NCBI RefSeq assembly: GCF_011682065.1
Contig: NZ_VUYU01000006.1
Location: 186,001 to 250,000 of the forward strand
Length of the DNA: 64,000 nt
Direction of reading: 5' to 3'
From: Massilia rubra
Lineage (GTDB): Bacteria > Pseudomonadota > Gammaproteobacteria > Burkholderiales > Burkholderiaceae_D
Notes under the pieces: generated by a model
The model's input: the letters and a program-made list of their open reading frames with translations, nothing else
Databases searched by the model: none
What the model was told of the DNA's origin: nothing
Shown here: piece by piece, positions 36,555 to 44,823 of the stretch
Numbering within the stretch: position 1 is the first letter of the stretch
Layout: each line of letters opens with the position of its first letter
Translations under genes and position numbers: made by a program

Positions 36555-37958
36555 ATGAGTTTTGAAGCATTAGGCCTCCACGCGTCTATCGTAAAAGCAG
36601 TAACCGATGCCGGTTACACCGTTCCGACCCCAGTCCAGGAGCAAGCTGTTCCTGCCGCCATCAGCGGCCGCGACCTGCTGGTGTCGTCGCAGACCGGTTC
36701 CGGCAAGACCGCAGCATTCATGCTGCCAGCACTTCACAAATTCGCCGTTGCCGAGCAATCGCAGGCGTCCAAGAATGCAGCCCAGGAAGCGCAAAATGCG
36801 CGTGCCCGCGGCGAGCGTCCACGTTTCAAAGCTGCACAGCCTAAAATGCTGGTGCTGACCCCGACCCGCGAACTGGCCCTGCAAGTGACCAGCGCAACCG
36901 AAAAATACGGCACCCAGATCCGCCGTATCAAGGCGGTATCGATCCTGGGCGGCATGCCTTATCCTAAACAGATGCAACTGCTGGCACGCAACCCGGAAAT
37001 CCTGGTCGCTACCCCTGGCCGTCTGATCGACCACATGGAATCGGGCAAGATCGATTTCTCGGAACTCGAAATCCTGGTGCTGGACGAAGCTGACCGCATG
37101 CTCGACATGGGTTTCATCGACGACATCGAAAAGATCATCGCCGCCACGCCTGCAAACCGCCAGACGATGCTGTTCTCGGCCACGCTCGACGGCATGGTTG
37201 GCAACATGGCACGCCGCATCACGACCGACCCGATGGTCATCCAGATCGCCGGTTCGGCCTCGAAGCACGAAAACATCGTGCAGCGCGTTCACTTCGTCGA
37301 CGACCTGTCGCACAAGAACCGCCTGCTCGACCATCTGCTGCGCGACGAAACGCTGGACCAGGCAGTGGTCTTCACCGCCACCAAGCGTGACGCCGACACC
37401 ATCGCCGACCGCCTGAACATCGCCGGTTTCTCGGCTGCCGCACTGCATGGCGACATGCACCAAGGCGCGCGTAACCGTACCCTCGACGGCCTGCGCCGCG
37501 GCCAGGTTCGCGTGCTGGTGGCGACCGACGTTGCCGCCCGTGGTATCGATGTCCCGAACATCACCCACGTGTTCAACTACGATCTGCCGAAGTTCCCAGA
37601 AGACTATGTGCACCGTATCGGCCGTACCGGCCGTGCCGGCCGCAATGGCCTGGCGATCTCGCTGGTGAACCATGCCGAAGGCATGAACGTCAAGCGTATC
37701 GAGCGCTTCACCAAGCAGCTCATTCCGGTCAACGTGATCGAAGGCTTCGAGCCGAAGAAAACCGCGTCGGCGCCACGTTCGGCTGCCCGTCCAGGCACCT
37801 GGAAACCAGGCGACAACCGCGGCGGCGCCAAGCCAGGCCAGCGTACGTTCAGCAAACCGGGCGCTCCGCGCAAGGAAGGCGCGGCCGGCGGCGGCTACAA
37901 GGGTTCGAACCCGCGTCCGGCCTCCGAGCGCACCCGCAGCTCGTACGGCGACCGTTAA
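36555..37958 (+). CDS. rhlE: DEAD-box RNA helicase, RhlE type
   Basis: A 467-residue ATP-dependent RNA helicase. All core motifs are present: the Q-motif region VPTPVQEQAVP, Walker A SSQTGSGKT, PTRELALQV, the DEAD box (LDEADRMLDMGF), SAT (FSATL) and HRIGRTGRAGR. The C-terminal 80 residues are a basic, Gly/Arg/Pro-rich tail of the kind that binds RNA non-specifically. An insert of about 25 residues rich in Ala, Gln and Arg follows motif I. It is a single-gene unit with a long leader and a clear terminator. Role: RNA remodelling or ribosome assembly, possibly in the cold. Confidence 0.92.
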   Translation: MSFEALGLHASIVKAVTDAGYTVPTPVQEQAVPAAISGRDLLVSSQTGSGKTAAFMLPALHKFAVAEQSQASKNAAQEAQNARARGERPRFKAAQPKMLVLTPTRELALQVTSATEKYGTQIRRIKAVSILGGMPYPKQMQLLARNPEILVATPGRLIDHMESGKIDFSELEILVLDEADRMLDMGFIDDIEKIIAATPANRQTMLFSATLDGMVGNMARRITTDPMVIQIAGSASKHENIVQRVHFVDDLSHKNRLLDHLLRDETLDQAVVFTATKRDADTIADRLNIAGFSAAALHGDMHQGARNRTLDGLRRGQVRVLVATDVAARGIDVPNITHVFNYDLPKFPEDYVHRIGRTGRAGRNGLAISLVNHAEGMNVKRIERFTKQLIPVNVIEGFEPKKTASAPRSAARPGTWKPGDNRGGAKPGQRTFSKPGAPRKEGAAGGGYKGSNPRPASERTRSSYGDR

Positions 37959-37984
37959 TCGTTCGCTGTAACGACTGATTCAAG

Positions 37985-38012
37985 AACGGCTGCTTCGGCA
38001 GCCGTTTTTTTT
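37985..38012 (+). terminator. Intrinsic terminator after rhlE
   Basis: AACGGCTGC and GCAGCCGTT pair over 9 bp around a TTCG tetraloop and are followed by a run of T. This is a textbook Rho-independent terminator. The convergent senA gene ends 27 bp further on and has no comparable signal of its own. Confidence 0.95.
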
Positions 38013-38038
38013 CGTCCGGCAGATGGTCCTGGCAACAC

Positions 38039-39235
38039 CTATAGCGCGCAGGTGCGGAATCCGCAGAATATATCGTCGCGCCCGGGCATGAAAAAATTGC
38101 GGAAGCGCGCCGACGCAAAGCGCGACGGCGTGGCAAACGAAGCCCCGCGCAGCACCTGGTGCGTCATGAACCACGGCGCCGAATACTCGCGGTAGCGGTC
38201 CGCCACAAAACCTGGATACGGCTCGAACGCGCTGCTGGTCCACTCCCACAACTGGCCCCAGCCGAACCCCGCCTGTCCCGACAGCGCCGCGTACTCCCAC
38301 TCCGCTTCGCCCGGCAAACGCCGTCCGGCCCACGCGCAATACGCCTGCGCCTCGAACAGGCACACATGGCGCACCGGCTCGGACGGCGCCAGCGTTGACA
38401 AGCGCCCGAAGCGCATCGTGCGCCACTGGTCGCCGTCGCGTTGCCAGTAGCGCGGCGACGAGCGCTCCTGGCGCATCAGCCACGCACTGCCGGCCGCGCT
38501 CCAGTACTGGCGGTTCTGGTAGCCGCCATCGGCCACGAAGTCGGCAAACTGCGCATTCGTCACCAGGCCCGCATCGATACGAAACGGCGCCACGTACACC
38601 GGGTGCGCCTGGCGCTCGTTGTCGAACACGAAGCCGCCCTCCTGCGCGCTGCCTTGCACCAGCGTGCCACCCGGATAGGCGATCTCGGACGACGGCCCGC
38701 ACAGCAATTGCGCCGGCAGCAGCCGGTCCGCCACCGGCACGCCCAGCGTCTGCAGGGTGTACAGGGACGCTTCGCCGTGCATGTCTTCGTGCGCCAGCGC
38801 CAGCCGGTAAGGATACAATGCCTCGTCGACGCCGGCCTCGCGCGAGAGCTTGTCGAGCGTGCGGTCGAGCACTTCGTGGCAGTAGGTCTTGAGCGCCCCG
38901 GCGCCGGGCAGGTCGAGCGTCCAGCGCGAACGGTGCGGCACGGTGTTCGAATCGAACCAGTCGTCGCCGCGCGTGAGCAGCGAATGGCGGGCGGCGTCGG
39001 CCGGGTGGCTCGAGGTCGCTTCGCGCAGGATGAACCACTCGGCAAACCATGCCGTGTGACCGAGCTCCCACAGCGGCGGATTGATGGTGGCGATGTGCGG
39101 CACGCGCGCCAGGCTGTCGTAACCCATGGCGGCGAAGCAGTCGAACAGGCCAAGGGTATAATTTCGGGCACTCTGGAGCGCCTCGGCCAGCGGCTGCGGC
39201 CTGGCGTGCCGGAACGATGCATTGATTGAGTTCAT
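38039..39235 (-). CDS. senA: Selenoneine synthase SenA (EgtB-like sulfoxide-synthase family)
   Basis: A 398-residue non-haem iron enzyme with a DinB-like N-terminal domain and a C-terminal FGE-sulfatase/C-type-lectin-like domain. The iron ligands are visible: H60 (WELGHTAWF) and the H149-x3-H153-x-E motif (HEDMHGE). In the described pathway SenA uses O2 to join a selenosugar to hercynine. The call rests mainly on context: senB is divergent 38 bp away and selD follows it, the known senABC set. A separate, more standard EgtB is encoded at 51471-52682, so this paralogue is not needed for ergothioneine. A TACAAT sequence only 7 bp before the ATG and no ribosome binding site suggest a leaderless mRNA. 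Confidence 0.88.
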   Translation of the reverse strand: MNSINASFRHARPQPLAEALQSARNYTLGLFDCFAAMGYDSLARVPHIATINPPLWELGHTAWFAEWFILREATSSHPADAARHSLLTRGDDWFDSNTVPHRSRWTLDLPGAGALKTYCHEVLDRTLDKLSREAGVDEALYPYRLALAHEDMHGEASLYTLQTLGVPVADRLLPAQLLCGPSSEIAYPGGTLVQGSAQEGGFVFDNERQAHPVYVAPFRIDAGLVTNAQFADFVADGGYQNRQYWSAAGSAWLMRQERSSPRYWQRDGDQWRTMRFGRLSTLAPSEPVRHVCLFEAQAYCAWAGRRLPGEAEWEYAALSGQAGFGWGQLWEWTSSAFEPYPGFVADRYREYSAPWFMTHQVLRGASFATPSRFASARFRNFFMPGRDDIFCGFRTCAL

Positions 39236-39250
39236 GGCGTCGATTGTAAC
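39222..39250. promoter_or_regulatory. Candidate overlapping divergent promoters of senA and senB
   Basis: On the plus strand TTGATT (39222-39227) and TGTAAC (39245-39250), 17 bp apart, could drive senB. On the minus strand TACAAT (rc of 39243-39248) could be the -10 of senA. The two -10 elements overlap on opposite strands, so polymerases would compete. No clear -35 is seen for senA, which may mean that it needs an activator. Confidence 0.4.
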
Positions 39251-39273
39251 GACTTTTTCAAAGGCGGCGCTGC

Positions 39274-40233
39274 GTGAAGAAACAGCTGTTGATCGTCAGT
39301 CCCGCCTCGGCGAAGGAAAACAACGGCAACTGGCAGACCGCCAGCCGCTGGGCGCACTTCCTGCGCGCGCGCTACCGGGTCGCCATCGCCCCCGGATGGC
39401 AGCCATCCGATTCCACGCCCGACCTGCTCATCGCCCTGCACGCGCGCCGTTCGGCCGGGGCCCTGGCCGCGTTTACCCAAGCCTGCCCGCAGCGGCCCTC
39501 GGTGCTGGTGCTGACCGGGACCGACCTGTATCGCGACATCGCCACCTGCGCCGAGGCCCAGGATTCGCTGCGGCACGCCAGCGCGCTGGTGCTGCTGCAA
39601 AGCGCCGGCCTGGCCCTGCTGCCCCCCGCCCTGCATGCGAAGACGCGCGTGATTTACCAGTCCGCGCCGGCGCTGGCCCCGCACCGCCACGCGCCCGGAC
39701 GGCGCCATGCCGACATCTGCATGATCGGCCACCTGCGCGCTGAAAAAGATCCGCTCACCTTCATGCGCGCCAGCGCCCTGGTCACCAGTCCCACGGCCCG
39801 CCTGCTGCACATCGGCGGGGCGCTCGATGCCGCGCTGGGCGAGGCCGCGCGCGCCACGGCGGCGGCCGACCCGCGCTACCAGTGGCTGGGCAACCTGGCG
39901 CACGGCGCGGCGCGCCAGCGCCTCAAGCGCTGCCACGCGATGGTGATCGCCTCGCGCATGGAGGGCGGCGCCAACGTCATCATCGAAGCCGTCACCAGCG
40001 CGGTGCCGGTGCTGGCCAGCGATATCAGCGGCAACCGGGGCATGCTGGGCGAGGACTATGCGGGCTATTTTGCGCCGGGTGACGCCCCCGCGCTGGCGAG
40101 CCTGATTGACCGCTGCATCGACGACCAAGCCTTCCATGCGCTGCTGCGGCGCCAGTGCGACGCGCGCGCCGCCTTGTTCGCCCCAAGCCATGAGCGCGCC
40201 AGTGTGCTCGACTTGGTGGATAATCTGGTCTGA
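39274..40233 (+). CDS. senB: Selenosugar synthase SenB (glycosyltransferase family 4-like)
   Basis: A 319-residue GT-B-fold glycosyltransferase-like protein. The N-terminal half has KKQLLIVSPASAKENNGNW, the GT4-like opening. The C-terminal half carries MIGHLRAEKDP, HIGGALD, YQWLGNLAHG and the nucleotide-sugar site SRMEGGANVIIEA. In the published pathway SenB makes a selenosugar from selenophosphate and a UDP-sugar, forming a carbon-selenium bond. The start is a GTG with AGGCGG 6 nt upstream. It is followed 29 bp later by selD, which supplies the selenophosphate. The gene order, not only the fold, supports the name. Confidence 0.85.
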   Translation: MKKQLLIVSPASAKENNGNWQTASRWAHFLRARYRVAIAPGWQPSDSTPDLLIALHARRSAGALAAFTQACPQRPSVLVLTGTDLYRDIATCAEAQDSLRHASALVLLQSAGLALLPPALHAKTRVIYQSAPALAPHRHAPGRRHADICMIGHLRAEKDPLTFMRASALVTSPTARLLHIGGALDAALGEAARATAAADPRYQWLGNLAHGAARQRLKRCHAMVIASRMEGGANVIIEAVTSAVPVLASDISGNRGMLGEDYAGYFAPGDAPALASLIDRCIDDQAFHALLRRQCDARAALFAPSHERASVLDLVDNLV

Positions 40234-40262
40234 CCCGCCCTTTACCGAAATGGACACCGATC

Positions 40263-41321
40263 ATGAGCAATGCCCCAGAGACCCCCATCAAACTCACCTC
40301 GTTTTCGCATGGCGGCGGCTGCGGCTGCAAAATCGCGCCGGGCGTGCTGTCCGAGATCCTGAAAAACTCGGGCGGTTTCCCGCTGCCGAAGGAACTGATG
40401 GTCGGGATCGAGACCGCCGACGACGCCGCCGTCTACAAGCTCAATGACGAACAGGCGCTGATCGCCACCACCGACTTCTTCATGCCGATCGTCGACGACC
40501 CGTTCGATTTCGGCCGCATCGCCGCCACCAACGCCATTTCCGACGTGTACGCGATGGGCGGCACGCCGATCATGGCGCTGGCGCTGGTCGGCATGCCGAT
40601 CAATAAACTGCCGATCGAGACCATCGGCGAGATCATTCGCGGCGGCCAGGTCATGTGCGCCGAAGCGGGCATTCCGATCGCCGGCGGCCACACCATCGAT
40701 TCGGTCGAGCCGATCTACGGGCTGGTGGTGCTGGGCCTGGTGCATCCGTCGAAGGTCAAGCGCAACGCCGACGCGCGTGCCGGCGACGTGCTCATTCTCG
40801 GCAAACCGCTGGGTGTGGGCGTGCTCTCGGCGGCGCTCAAGAAAGACGTGCTGGGACCGGAAGGCTATGCCGCCATGATCGCCAATACCACCAAGCTCAA
40901 TAAACCGGGCAAGGCCCTCTCGGAGATGGAAGGCGTGCATGCGCTGACCGACGTCACCGGCTTTGGCCTGTTGGGCCACCTGCTGGAACTGGCGCGCGGC
41001 GCGCAACTGACGGCGCAACTGAGCATGTCGCAGATTCCCCTGCTGCCGGGCGTGGAGCAACTGGCGCACGATGGCTACTTTACCGGCGCCTCGGGGCGCA
41101 ACTGGGATGCCTACGGCAAGGACGTGACGCTCTCGCCGAGCATCAGCGCGGCGCAGCATAACCTGCTGACCGACCCGCAAACCTCGGGCGGACTGCTGGT
41201 GTCGTGCGATCCGGGCAGCGTGGACGAGGTATTGGCGCTGTTCGCGCGCGAAGGCTTCGAGAGCGCCGCCGTAATCGGCGAAATGACGCAGGGCGCGCCA
41301 CGCGTGCAGGTCGCGGCGTAA
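40263..41321 (+). CDS. selD: Selenophosphate synthetase SelD (SenC)
   Basis: A 352-residue SelD, which makes selenophosphate from selenide and ATP. The catalytic Cys/Lys motif is intact as GGGCGCK, with C20 and K23 aligning with C17 and K20 of E. coli. Other marks are ETADDAAVY (ATP-binding Asp), TTDFFMPIVDDPFDFGRIAA, DVTGFGLLGHL and TDPQTSGGLL. Downstream of senB it plays the SenC role. No selA, selB, selC or mnmH (selU) gene is in the window, so whether the cell also makes selenocysteine or selenouridine cannot be judged here. Confidence 0.95.
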   Translation: MSNAPETPIKLTSFSHGGGCGCKIAPGVLSEILKNSGGFPLPKELMVGIETADDAAVYKLNDEQALIATTDFFMPIVDDPFDFGRIAATNAISDVYAMGGTPIMALALVGMPINKLPIETIGEIIRGGQVMCAEAGIPIAGGHTIDSVEPIYGLVVLGLVHPSKVKRNADARAGDVLILGKPLGVGVLSAALKKDVLGPEGYAAMIANTTKLNKPGKALSEMEGVHALTDVTGFGLLGHLLELARGAQLTAQLSMSQIPLLPGVEQLAHDGYFTGASGRNWDAYGKDVTLSPSISAAQHNLLTDPQTSGGLLVSCDPGSVDEVLALFAREGFESAAVIGEMTQGAPRVQVAA

Positions 41322-41348
41322 GGCTGCCCAGGCGCGGCCTGGGCAGCC
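41322..41348. terminator. Perfect hairpin between selD and the convergent PEP-CTERM gene
   Basis: GGCTGCCCAGGC and GCCTGGGCAGCC pair over 12 bp around GCG directly after the selD stop. There is no T-run on either side. It could act as a bidirectional terminator or protect 3' ends; termination efficiency cannot be judged from sequence. Confidence 0.55.
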
Positions 41349-41357
41349 CGGGGCGCG

Positions 41358-42080
41358 TCAGGCGGACTGGCGACGCTTGCGCGCGACAAAGCCCAGCATG
41401 GCCAGGCCGGCGCCGAGCATGGCCCAGCTGCTTGGCTCGGGCACAGCGGCGACCGAGAACGACAGGTTGTCGGCATAGCCATCGTTGTAGCTGCCTTCGA
41501 CCCGCTTCATGTCGAGCACGATGTCGACCAGCGTGCTGCCTACTGGAATGAAGCCATGGCTCTCACGAAATACCAGGCTGCTCAGTCCGCCACGGTCGCT
41601 CACGCTGACCGGCGCCAGGCTCTGGCTGAACAAGGTATTGCCGCTCTTGTCGCGGAACACGGCGGTCAAGGTGGCGTTGTCGCTTTGCGAAGCGTAGCCG
41701 CCCAGCCAGCCGGACAGGTCGAATTGCGACCGTCCGCCGTTGATGGCGTCGCTGTAGCCGCCCAGGTCGATCACCTGGACCGCACGCGATGCCGGCGTAT
41801 TGACGCCGCCAGCAAAAAAGTTCTTGCCGCGGTTTTGCGGACCGGCGTCGGCCGGCCCAGGGAAACCGCCGCTGGCGCCGTACTTGACCGAGGTCAGGCC
41901 ACCACTGACATTCCAGCCCGGCAGCGTGACCGTGCCGCCATCGCTCGAGCCGGCGCCGGCTTCGGCATCGCCGTTGACGATCAGGTTTTGACCGGGCGCG
42001 GCCGGGGCGGCATTCGCCGTTGCGGCGCAAGCGAGCGAACACGCCATCGATAATGCCATTGCTGCAGTTACAAAACGCAT
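41358..42080 (-). CDS. PEP-CTERM sorting-domain exported protein
   Basis: A 240-residue secreted protein with a signal peptide (about 24 residues, ending ATANA) and a C-terminal PEP-CTERM tag: VPEPSSWAMLGAGLAMLGF followed by the basic end ARKRRQSA. The tag is recognised by an exosortase (EpsH/XrtA), which is not in this window. The middle begins NLIVNGDAEAG, common in choice-of-anchor extracellular proteins, and is beta-rich, so a carbohydrate-binding-like fold is possible. The ATG at 42080 has AAGGGA upstream. Confidence 0.9.
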   Translation of the reverse strand: MRFVTAAMALSMACSLACAATANAAPAAPGQNLIVNGDAEAGAGSSDGGTVTLPGWNVSGGLTSVKYGASGGFPGPADAGPQNRGKNFFAGGVNTPASRAVQVIDLGGYSDAINGGRSQFDLSGWLGGYASQSDNATLTAVFRDKSGNTLFSQSLAPVSVSDRGGLSSLVFRESHGFIPVGSTLVDIVLDMKRVEGSYNDGYADNLSFSVAAVPEPSSWAMLGAGLAMLGFVARKRRQSA

Positions 42081-42349
42081 GGATTTCCCTTGAAATTGGT
42101 TAGAAACGGCGCATGTTTCACCGTCTTGAAATGACATGCAATTCTACAATGTTTACGCAATGAATTAGCATAAAGATAAGCCAACAATGGCGTCCTTGTC
42201 GGCAAAACAGCAACACGCATGCCATCGCCCCGCCTGGAAAAGACAAGATGCAAGGCCGATGATTTTTTTGGGGTATGGTGCGGCCCTGCGGCTGCGGGAC
42301 GGGTATGATCGATTGTCGTACCCACCTTGTACAGCTACAGGAGAACATG

Positions 42350-42709
42350 ATGGCTTATGTCGATGGTTTCGTACTTCCCCTCCCCACCAGCAATCTCGAA
42401 AGCTACCGCGCCATGGCGGCGACCTGCGGCGCAATCTGGCGCGAACACGGCGCCCTGCAATACCGCGAATGCATCGCCGATGACGTCAAACCCGGCAAGC
42501 TCACCTCCTTCCCCCAAAGCGTCAATCTGCAACCGGGCGAAACCGTGGTGTTTTCCTGGATCGTGTACGAATCGCGCGCCCATCGCGATGAAGTCAACGA
42601 CAAGGTCATGAAAGACCCGCGCATGGCCGACTTCATGAAGGGCACCGACATGCCCTTCGACGGCAAGCGCATGATTTACGGCGGCTTCGACATGTTTCTC
42701 GATCTTTAG
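42350..42709 (+). CDS. DUF1428 family protein
   Basis: A 119-residue protein of the DUF1428 family (dimeric alpha-beta barrel, ferredoxin-like). It opens MAYVDGFVLPLPTSNLESYR and ends with MPFDGKRMIYGGFDMFLDL, both hallmarks. Two adjacent ATGs exist (42347 and 42350); the second has the better spacing from AGGAG. Function is unknown; related barrels act as monooxygenases or stress proteins. A single-gene unit. Confidence 0.9.
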   Translation: MAYVDGFVLPLPTSNLESYRAMAATCGAIWREHGALQYRECIADDVKPGKLTSFPQSVNLQPGETVVFSWIVYESRAHRDEVNDKVMKDPRMADFMKGTDMPFDGKRMIYGGFDMFLDL

Positions 42710-42761
42710 CGTCGGCGGCCTGGCTGGGCGGCGGCGGTTTGCGGGCGTTGCACATCAGCGC

Positions 42762-42791
42762 TTGACAAGCCGGCGCGGCCTGGCGTACAGT
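42762..42791 (+). promoter_or_regulatory. Candidate sigma-70 promoter of the leuA leader
   Basis: TTGACA (a perfect -35 hexamer) and TACAGT are 18 bp apart. Transcription would be expected to start about 6-8 bp after TACAGT, at or next to the ATG of the first leader ORF (42798). That would make this ORF leaderless. Confidence 0.65.
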
Positions 42792-42797
42792 TGACTC

Positions 42798-42881
42798 ATG
42801 TCTTCCTCCCTGCACCTGTCGTCTTTCCCCCTGCTCGCTGGCGCGCTATCGCTAGCGACGCTACTAGCTGCACGCGCGTAA
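42798..42881 (+). CDS. Leu-rich leader peptide 1 upstream of leuA
   Basis: A 27-codon ORF with 8 Leu codons (positions 5, 7, 12, 13, 17, 19, 22 and 23), four of them CTA, clustered at 17-23. Such runs of control codons are the mark of amino-acid attenuation, known for leu operons. It starts at the predicted transcription start and has no ribosome binding site, so leaderless translation is likely. It ends 67 bp before a second leader ORF of the same kind. Confidence 0.6.
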   Translation: MSSSLHLSSFPLLAGALSLATLLAARA

Positions 42882-42948
42882 TTTACCCGCAGTGCGCCGC
42901 CCGGCTCCCCCGCCGGCGAAGTTGTAAAACCCCAGGAAAGCACGACCC

Positions 42949-43014
42949 ATGTTCGCATCCGTCTCCCTCATTCAGTTTCTACTGCTAAAGCTACCGATCG
43001 GTTGCCTGGCCTAG
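42949..43014 (+). CDS. Leu-rich leader peptide 2 upstream of leuA
   Basis: A 21-codon ORF with 6 Leu codons; codons 11-13 and 15 read CTA, CTG, CTA, then CTA after one Lys. An AGGAAAG sequence lies 8 nt before the ATG. The stop (TAG) is 80 bp before the leuA ATG. It probably acts with, or instead of, leader 1 to sense charged tRNA-Leu. I could not identify a convincing terminator/antiterminator pair by eye; the intervening sequence is C-rich with several possible stems. Confidence 0.6.
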   Translation: MFASVSLIQFLLLKLPIGCLA

Positions 43015-43094
43015 CGTATATCCGTGGCCGCCCGGCAGCCTGTCGCCACACCGCCGCCCGGCCCTTATCCGCTTTCGCCAAACAGGAGTACCCC

Positions 43095-44780
43095 ATGATG
43101 TTGCAGAATCCGTCGTCGAAATACCGCGCCTTCCCTCCAGTCAATTTGTCCGCCCGCCAGTGGCCGGATAACGCCATCACCCGTCCGCCGATCTGGATGA
43201 GCACCGACCTGCGCGACGGTAACCAGGCCCTGATCGAGCCGATGAGCCCGGAGAAAAAGCTGCGTTTCTTCGAGATGCTGGTCAAGATTGGCCTCAAGGA
43301 AATCGAAGTCGGTTTTCCATCGGCTTCCCAGACCGACTTCGATTTCGTGCGCAAGCTGATCGATGAAGACCGTATTCCCGAGGACGTGACCATCATCGTG
43401 CTGACCCAGTCGCGCGACGAACTGATCCGCCGTACCGTCGATTCCGCCGTCGGCGCGCGCCGTGCCATCGTGCACTTGTATAACTCGGTGGCGCCGGTGT
43501 TCCGCAAGGTGGTGTTTGGCATGACGCGCGAGCAGATTACCGAGATCGCCGTCAGCGGCACCAAGCTGGTCAAGGAACTGGTCAAGCAGCATCCGCAGAC
43601 GGACTGGGGTTTCGAATACACGCCGGAATCGTTTTCGACCACGGAACTGGATTTCTCCAAGCACATCTGCGACGCGGTCAGCGATATCTGGCAGCCGACG
43701 CCGCATAACAAGATGATCGTCAACCTGCCCTCCACCGTGGAATGCAGCACGCCGAACGTGTACGCGGACCAGATCGAATGGATGTCGCGCAAGCTGGCGC
43801 GGCGCGATTCGCTGATCATCAGCGTCCATCCGCACAACGACCGGGGGACGGCGGTGGCATCGGCCGAGCTGGCCATCATGGCGGGCGCCGACCGGGTCGA
43901 AGGCTGCCTGTTCGGCAACGGCGAGCGCACCGGCAATGTCGACCTCGTCACTTTGGCGATGAATCTGTACACCCAGGGCGTGCATCCGGGGCTCGATTTC
44001 TCCGATATCGATGCCGTGCGCCAGGTGGTGGAAGAATGCAACCAACTGCCCGTGCATCCGCGCCATCCGTATGCGGGCGACCTGGTGTTTACGGCGTTCT
44101 CCGGTTCGCACCAGGATGCGATCAAAAAAGGCTTTGCCCAGCAGAAGCCAAATACCTTGTGGGAAGTGCCGTATTTGCCGATCGACCCGGCCGACCTGGG
44201 ACGCAGCTACGATGCGGTGATTCGTGTCAACAGCCAGTCCGGCAAGGGCGGAATGGCGTATCTGCTGGAACAGGAATTCGGCTTGAGCTTGCCGCGCCGC
44301 TTGCAGATCGAGTTCAGCCGGGCGGTACAGGCGGTGGCCGACGCTAGCGGCCGCGAGATTGCGGCCAAGGAAATTCATGCGATCTTTTGCAGCGAGTATT
44401 TTGACCAGGCCAGCCCGTACGCGTACAGCGCCCACAAGATGGTGGAAGACAGCAGCAACGACGAGCCGGTGCAGATCGATATCACCCTGGCGCACCGCCA
44501 GGCCAGCCTGAGTTTGCAGGGTGGCGGCAACGGGCCGATCGATGCGTTCGTCAATGCGCTGGGACTCGATATCAAGCTGATGGATTACCACGAGCATGCA
44601 ATCGGCTCGGGCGCGAATGCCAAGGCCGCGTGTTATGTGGAATTGCGCCTGGAGAATGGTCCGACCATGTTCGGCGCGGGGATCGACAGCAATATTGTGA
44701 CGGCCTCGTTCAAGGCGGTGCTCAGTGCGGTGAACCGGCAGTTGGTGCGGGCCGAAAAAGAGCTGGCGGTAGCGCAGTAA
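43095..44780 (+). CDS. leuA: 2-Isopropylmalate synthase (long form)
   Basis: A 561-residue LeuA that condenses acetyl-CoA with 2-oxoisovalerate, the first committed step of leucine synthesis. It belongs to the type seen in actinobacteria and some proteobacteria, opening [19 protein letters not shown]. The catalytic barrel has [11 protein letters not shown] and the metal motif HPHNDRG. The C-terminal LeuA allosteric domain (about 430-555) binds leucine for feedback control. The ATG at 43095 has AGGAG 6 nt upstream. It stands alone without leuBCD and is preceded by two Leu-rich leader ORFs. Confidence 0.95.
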   Translation: MMLQNPSSKYRAFPPVNLSARQWPDNAITRPPIWMSTDLRDGNQALIEPMSPEKKLRFFEMLVKIGLKEIEVGFPSASQTDFDFVRKLIDEDRIPEDVTIIVLTQSRDELIRRTVDSAVGARRAIVHLYNSVAPVFRKVVFGMTREQITEIAVSGTKLVKELVKQHPQTDWGFEYTPESFSTTELDFSKHICDAVSDIWQPTPHNKMIVNLPSTVECSTPNVYADQIEWMSRKLARRDSLIISVHPHNDRGTAVASAELAIMAGADRVEGCLFGNGERTGNVDLVTLAMNLYTQGVHPGLDFSDIDAVRQVVEECNQLPVHPRHPYAGDLVFTAFSGSHQDAIKKGFAQQKPNTLWEVPYLPIDPADLGRSYDAVIRVNSQSGKGGMAYLLEQEFGLSLPRRLQIEFSRAVQAVADASGREIAAKEIHAIFCSEYFDQASPYAYSAHKMVEDSSNDEPVQIDITLAHRQASLSLQGGGNGPIDAFVNALGLDIKLMDYHEHAIGSGANAKAACYVELRLENGPTMFGAGIDSNIVTASFKAVLSAVNRQLVRAEKELAVAQ

Positions 44781-44787
44781 TGCAGTT

Positions 44788-44817
44788 GCCGTCCCCGCCC
44801 GGCGGCGCGGGGACGGC
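44788..44817. terminator. Hairpin between leuA and the convergent AAA+ gene
   Basis: GCCGTCCCCGC and GCGGGGACGGC pair over 11 bp with an 8-nt loop, 7 bp after the leuA stop and 7 bp before the end of the opposite gene. No T-run follows on either strand. The position suggests a bidirectional terminator. Confidence 0.5.
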
Positions 44818-44823
44818 GCAAGA

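Noticed and set aside
38039-39235. SenA as a second ergothioneine EgtB
   Set aside because: The adjacent senB and selD, and the presence of a standard EgtB next to EgtD, make the selenium role more likely. Biochemistry would be needed to exclude dual use.
40263-41321. A selenocysteine codon or SECIS element in selD or nearby genes
   Set aside because: SelD uses Cys at the catalytic position and no in-frame TGA interrupts a conserved gene.
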